Assembly (NCBI GenBank): GCA_000827495.1
Contig: KN817701.1
Coordinates: forward strand, 39,385 to 52,879
DNA length: 13,495 nucleotides
DNA from: Hypholoma sublateritium FD-334 SS-4
Taxonomy: Eukaryota > Basidiomycota > Agaricomycetes > Agaricales > Strophariaceae
Reading direction: 5' to 3'
Position numbers and translations under genes: made by a program. Below, one piece after another: positions 9,271-13,495 of this stretch. Every line of letters begins with the position of its first letter. Position 1 is the first letter of the stretch. The notes beneath the pieces are model-generated. The model was not told where the DNA came from. It was given only the letters and a program-made list of their open reading frames with translations, and searched no databases.

Positions 9271-9308
9271 TCAGCGTTCAATGTTCAACTTGAACGTTCA
9301 ACTGTCAT
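9271..9308 (+). repeat. TCAANNN heptad array, right
   Basis: TCAG at 9271, TCAA at 9278, 9285 and 9298, and TCAT at 9305 follow the same seven-base spacing as the left array, with one position interrupted by CTTGAACG. Against the left array, GTCAAACTTCAACATTCAAC and GTCAGCGTTCAATGTTCAAC align in direct orientation with about 15 of 20 matches. The array lies just outside the partner gene, as the left one lies outside the transposase gene. Confidence 0.6.
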
Positions 9309-10409
9309 CGCCATTGTATTATGGACTTCTTGCCTTTCTGCGTATCCCTTGGTCATCACCAGCCATCTCGAAAATCGATTCATATCTCTTTCTCTTGAGT
9401 TTAGAACTTTCGCGTAATGACATTGCAGAAATAGGCCGTAACGGAACAGTACGTCCCACTGCATTTCCAACCTCTTTCCATATTTTAATATGCAGGCGCT
9501 GTGCAGTGCGAAGTTTGACGCATGTTCATACATATTGCGGCAGGCAAAATCAAGGTAAAATAGCCCCCAATGTGAGCATGTGCAGAAACCCATGTTTAGT
9601 GAGTTCTGCAGTCGTAGCTGCTGCTATCAAACCCAAATCAAGTCTAACAAGAACTTCATTTCGCTAGGTGATGTTCCAGCGGTGGAGTCGGAGGCAGCTC
9701 CATGTTTGACACTGCTGCAACTCGACAATGGAGGTCCGAGGTACCACAGGTGTGATCTGCTTGTGTTGCTCACCTCCCAGTGGGACAGTCTAGACGATGT
9801 CTGAGGACGTCGGGTGACCTGTCGCCTGCTGGTGAGATCCTAATCGGATGGAAGGCAATCGTGCGGACTACTGTTCACTAGGGGTGCACGAAAAGGCAGA
9901 CTTTACTGATTGGGTGTGTACTATTTTTTTTGTACCCTTTCTCCCTTGAACTAATTTATACGGGCAGGATCGAAATACTGGTGTATCCCACAAGCGAAGT
10001 TGGATCCGCCAAACTGGCCACTAATCAGGATGTATACTTTAGTCATTATCCTCACCATCTCCGCCCTCTGCTACCTCCGCCGACTCAGCCAAGGCTCAGC
10101 GGCTGTGGAATCAGCCAGGAGGTATCAGTTACGCATCTCCTGGACCGGCTTGATATCACTGCAATTTCCGCCTCTCACTACTGTATGTATGCGCCGCCGC
10201 TTGCTCCACTGAACTACTTAGAGTGAACGCGTATAATGCCCCAATACCGCTGCCGTATCTACCAAGCATCGCTAAGAAAACACTCAAGATCCTCGATGAC
10301 TTGGAAGTTGGCTGGCAACGTCTGCAGCTCTCTTGACTTAAACATCCCAGCCGTGTACTTTCAAGTATGTCCTTGACTCCTTGCTTGGTATCGCCGCGCT
10401 CTCCCCCTC
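9309..10409. other. Stretch with no gene recognised
   Basis: Short frames on both strands do not join into a convincing protein. The best is the frame closing at 9804 with GDVPAVESEAAPCLTLLQLD and TSQWDSLDDV, which could be a remnant exon but has no recognisable partner exons. I see no RNA gene or clear repeat. Confidence 0.35.
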
Positions 10410-11062
10410 TTGCTACCTCAGATGCCGTGCAAACAAGCAGGAGGTGTGTGCCCCATGTACTGTTTTCGCCGTCGCCATCTGCCGGCTCTTGATTCCACGG
10501 CCCCTATAAAAGCCAGTAGGACATGCACGTTGTACGGCTTTCTCAATTTTGCCACCTCAGCCACCTTGCAAAAACCAGGATATACTCTGAATGTGTCCTG
10601 CAGGCTGCTCCATTTCGTTGCTGTTGCCGCCTGTCGCTGCCCCCGCCACTGCAAGACCAAACAGGGTGTGCATATGCACTGATTTTGCCACCATCTCCGT
10701 CCATCGTCGCTTCTGTCACTGCCAAAACACCCAAGGATTTGCATATGCACGCCCTCCAGAATCCAGGTTTCTCCTCGGTTTCGCCACCGCCTCCGACCAT
10801 CGCCGTCTAAGACACTGCGACCACAAGCAGGACATGCATATTGCACGTCCAGCCCAATTTTCCAACTGTCGCCGGCGTTCCACCATCGCCTCCTCAGACA
10901 TTGCAACAATGAGCTGGACATGCACATCGTCTGTTCTGTTTGATTTCCCAGCTGTCGCTGCCCGTCAGTGCATCAGCCACTGCGAAAGCAAATGGGACAT
11001 GCATCTACATGTCTTCGCTCCCTTCGATCTCACCGCCCTTTTCACCCGTCGTCACCTGATCG
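10410..11062 (+). repeat. Right array of about 8 degenerate 60-95 base units
   Basis: About eight units are seen, each opening near CACTGCGAAAACAAGCAGG, followed by ATGCACATTGCACG-like, GATTTCGCC and ACCTCAG-like blocks. The clearest copy is 10813-10850, which matches the minus strand of 751-788 at about 31 of 36 bases. It is the same family as 640-1209 but oriented on the plus strand, so both arrays point away from the gene pair. Open frames of 170-177 residues on both strands here come from the repeat and are not taken as genes. Confidence 0.65.
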
Positions 11063-11868
11063 CCCGACATCCACGAGACATCCAAAGGTTGATTAGGCAC
11101 CGCTGGCAGTCTTCTATAGGCTGAATTAATTGATATAGGGAGTAGTTAGCCGTGGCCTGTTTGTACGATATTGAAGTTTTTACTGAAATTAGAAAAACCG
11201 AACATATCACCTGCTGTTCGAACTTCGATCTCTCACAATGTGTGTGGACACTGGAAGCCAACAGTTTACTTGGCGTCTCTGTAGCATATTTAAGAAGACA
11301 TTGGTTTCTCCAATGTCAACAACATGTAATGTCAATAGGATCTGGCCCGCGCCAAGCCTTCAATCGAAACAAAAGAAGTCGTATGCCATTGCCAGTGTGT
11401 GACACACATTTGCCATGTGGGAATGTTGCTACACAATCTATCGCAGATTATTTCAATGGCATCCTATGCCCATCGCCCTCATAATCAACACAGAAGATGT
11501 ATACAATCTATTTGCATAGTTATATTTACTATACAAAGGTTGATTGTTGGTAATATTATTAGATATCTATGACGTTTCCGTGTGTTCTGACCTTAATGAT
11601 TACATTGTCTCATATTGTCTTTTCAATTTCGCAACGATGATTCATTGAGGTTATACTACTTTATCACAGTGATATTTGACTTAAATTCACCCAACACCCA
11701 GTTCAAAAGTTCTAGTATGATGTAATGGATAGATAGTTACCGAGATATCCCCGCAAGTGTGTCGCTTAGGATGTAATATCCTGTAAGCGCATATAATCAT
11801 GTGTAGCACTGCCACTGTTCTGTCGGAGCTGAAACTAGATATCAACTTTTCCACATTTTACTGATGTT

Positions 11869-11899
11869 ATGCTGGCATACTATAACTCCAGAATGGAAC
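11869..11899 (+). repeat. Dispersed direct repeat, copy 1
   Basis: ATGCTGGCATACTATAACTC followed by CAGAATGGAAC recurs with few changes at 12181-12211, 312 bases downstream. The match suggests an old local duplication or a small dispersed element. Confidence 0.5.
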
Positions 11900-12180
11900 T
11901 GTCTATTGCCATGATTCATTCAGCAATTCATTCTCTTCAATACTGCAAATAAACCGCTTCCTTGATTCTCCCAAACAAGGCTGTATTGAGCAGGTGGCTC
12001 CATGTACTCTGTGGGATTCCCCAAGATGCACATTCCCTTTGAATTCAACGAGTCCTGGTCGTATTGGCTTGATCTTTGCAGTTCCGGGTTCTCCTCATTT
12101 ATACCTTTCCAACGCACCTATACACGTAGTGAAACGTCGAGGTTAAGACCCAGAAATGTGATGTCTGCCCCCATGTCCCC

Positions 12181-12211
12181 ATGCTGGCAGACTATAACTC
12201 AGGAATGGATC
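12181..12211 (+). repeat. Dispersed direct repeat, copy 2
   Basis: ATGCTGGCAGACTATAACTC followed by AGGAATGGATC matches 11869-11899 in the same orientation. It carries no coding signal. Confidence 0.5.
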
Positions 12212-12685
12212 CTTCAATTGCTGTGGTCCTTTTTGGATCATATATAGACTTAAAATGCGATTAAAACGTATCAGAGAACGTCTCAAACCACGTTGAATGG
12301 AGCTTGTAGCACTCAATGCTCTGCATCAGCAATGCTTGATTTTTCCCATAGCATCACACAGCGATCCCGTCCCGGACGGAAAGGGGCCCACAGTGGCCAC
12401 AGTGGTCACATGGTCTATACAGCACTCCGTAGCAGTCTGCAGCAACCCTTTTCACCATACTGTGAGCTACAGGATAGCTGTGGTAGGTGAGTGGTACATA
12501 GTGAGCATTGTAGGCTTGATAGGTGATCAACTGATATCATAGTACTGTCTACTGCACTAGAAAAGTGTGGAGAACTATAGAATCCAGGGCCTCTGCTCAA
12601 GGCTAGTTTTCAATCATGTCAATTGTACTATATACGGTGTTAACTTAATCGTACAATTCTGGAGATATCTGTCTGTATTTAGCTG

Positions 12686-12885
12686 CAGTGGAAAAATGAG
12701 ATGATTATACAATGCAAGCAATATTGAAAATGGTCAAATCCATTGGTACATTTAAAATGAAATTCTACAATGAGTGACACTGAGTTGGAANAAATGTGGT
12801 GATGACTATACAATGCAAGCAGGATAACAAGATTCAACGCTAAGTCGGAAAAATGTGGTGATGACTATACAGTCCAAGTAGGAAG
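12686..12885 (+). repeat. Three-copy short repeat around an unresolved base
   Basis: GTCGGAAAAATGTGGTGATG and then ACTATACA..CAAG.A is seen best at 12843-12880, again at 12784-12822, and in a weaker copy at 12688-12722 (GTGGAAAAATGAGATGATTA). The two better copies are about 59 bases apart. Base 12791 is N, in the A run of the middle copy. Confidence 0.6.
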
Positions 12886-13238
12886 ATTAGACACATCAAA
12901 AAGTCTAACCCGACCAAATGAAGGGACGTACAGGCGCCAACCAGTCACTTCGCCAATTCAGCCACGACATTTGCAAGACCCAGAACAGAGCTTGAAGTGT
13001 AATGGCTCCCACTCTACGAGTGCAACCTTACCTGTTTCTGCGGCACTTTCTTGCGATCCTTCTTTTTCCAATCTATCGACCGCCTTTCAATGCAATTCCG
13101 CTCCTAGACACCGCCATTTATTGCTGGCTTGAGACAACAACCACAGTGAGTAAACAACATTATAATTGCAAGTATGGACGACTACGAACCAGCATTATAT
13201 TGAGAAATTATGGCAGGTCAACCTATGCTGCTAGTTTC
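12886..13238. other. Stretch with no gene recognised
   Basis: An open plus-strand frame from an ATG at 13002 runs into the palindromic repeats, where it translates WAVAQ three times. It has no family resemblance and its second half is repeat, so I do not call it a gene. Confidence 0.4.
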
Positions 13239-13391
13239 ATGTATGATACATGGGCAGTTGCCCAAGTAGTCCCATGCATCCACAGGGGCAACTGCCCAAG
13301 CTCTTGGGCAGTTGCCCAAGAACAGTTTCCAGCACCAAGCACTTACACTGGGCCCTCAGATGGCCTGATATTTTGGGCAGTTGCCCAGCAT
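13239..13391. repeat. Outer inverted repeat, right copy, with four palindromes
   Basis: Near-palindromes built on TTGGGCA-NN-TGCCCAA occur at about 13250-13266, 13285-13300, 13303-13320 and 13373-13388. The part 13239-13315 is the inverted counterpart of 1-76. The last two palindromes are each followed by a TTTCC.GCACCA motif, so they form a direct repeat with a period of about 70. Clustered palindromes suggest paired protein-binding sites or hairpin ends. Confidence 0.6.
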
Positions 13392-13495
13392 GTTTTCCGG
13401 CACCAGCTGGCATGTAGCTGAGTTTGAAAAAATCAGCCATGCCTGTGCTGTGCCGACTTGCCATCATAAAAAATTCCCACACACCTCAAAAAAGC

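Larger units (their letters stand above)
11063..12685. other. AT-rich stretch, no gene recognised
   Basis: Only short frames without recognisable content occur. CCACAGTGG is repeated in tandem near 12388-12406. No tRNA-like or rRNA-like segment was seen. The composition and lack of coding signal differ from the GC-rich left edge of the window. Confidence 0.4.

Noticed and set aside
1513..9308. Classical CACTA terminal inverted repeats
   Set aside because: Scattered CACT words occur on both flanks, but no inverted pair beginning CACTA with a flanking duplication could be found by eye.
1523..9308. Heptad arrays as long terminal repeats of a retroelement
   Set aside because: The direct similarity covers only about 25-40 bases, and no reverse transcriptase, integrase or gag-type gene lies between them.
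9580..9804. 74-residue frame with an ordered-looking C-terminal end
   Set aside because: No neighbouring exon could be joined and no family is recognised. It is kept only as a possible remnant in the region note.
10418..11124. Overlapping long frames on both strands (169 and 177 residues)
   Set aside because: Both lie in the right unit array. Repetition with few stop codons explains them, and the residue patterns only mirror the DNA unit.
13002..13421. 139-residue plus-strand frame
   Set aside because: Its second half translates the TTGGGCA palindromes (WAVAQ repeated), and nothing conserved is visible in the first half.

Overview
The window looks like nuclear DNA from a filamentous basidiomycete (mushroom-forming, Agaricomycete type). 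Two genes can be supported, and both have many short GT-AG introns (52-70 bases in one, 54 and 62 in the other). The larger gene encodes a transposase of the Plavaka type, the CACTA/EnSpm-like family that is abundant in mushroom genomes. Identification rests on recalled family motifs and hand splicing; no database search was run.

Layout. 1-76: a hairpin-rich sequence that recurs inverted at 13239-13315. About 78-475 (minus): a GC-rich, frame-broken remnant of an unrecognised gene. 640-1209: an array of degenerate 50-90 base units, read on the minus strand. 1523-1577: a strict TCAANNN heptad array. 1578-2722: no gene recognised. 2723-7201 (plus): the transposase gene, 11 exons, intact by eye. 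7202-7490: tail-to-tail spacer with a 66-base-period duplication. 7491-8944 (minus): a 3-exon gene for an unknown 445-residue protein. 8945-9270: its upstream region with a TATA-like box. 9271-9308: a second, shorter heptad array. 9309-10409: no gene recognised. 10410-11062: the same degenerate unit family as at 640-1209, in the opposite orientation. 11063-13238: AT-rich, non-coding by eye, with small direct repeats and one unresolved base (N at 12791). 13239-13391: palindromic repeats matching the window start.

Interpretation. The convergent gene pair (DDE-type transposase plus an unknown partner) is bracketed by three nested layers of repeats: heptad arrays, inverted unit arrays, and outer palindromic inverted repeats. 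Two models fit. In the first, a two-gene element of about 7.8 kb (about 1513-9308) inserted into older repeat-rich DNA. In the second, one large element of at least 13.3 kb has complex subterminal repeats. CACTA-type elements in plants carry a transposase plus a second protein that binds subterminal repeats, so a similar role for the partner gene is an attractive but untested inference. No target-site duplication could be fixed by eye.
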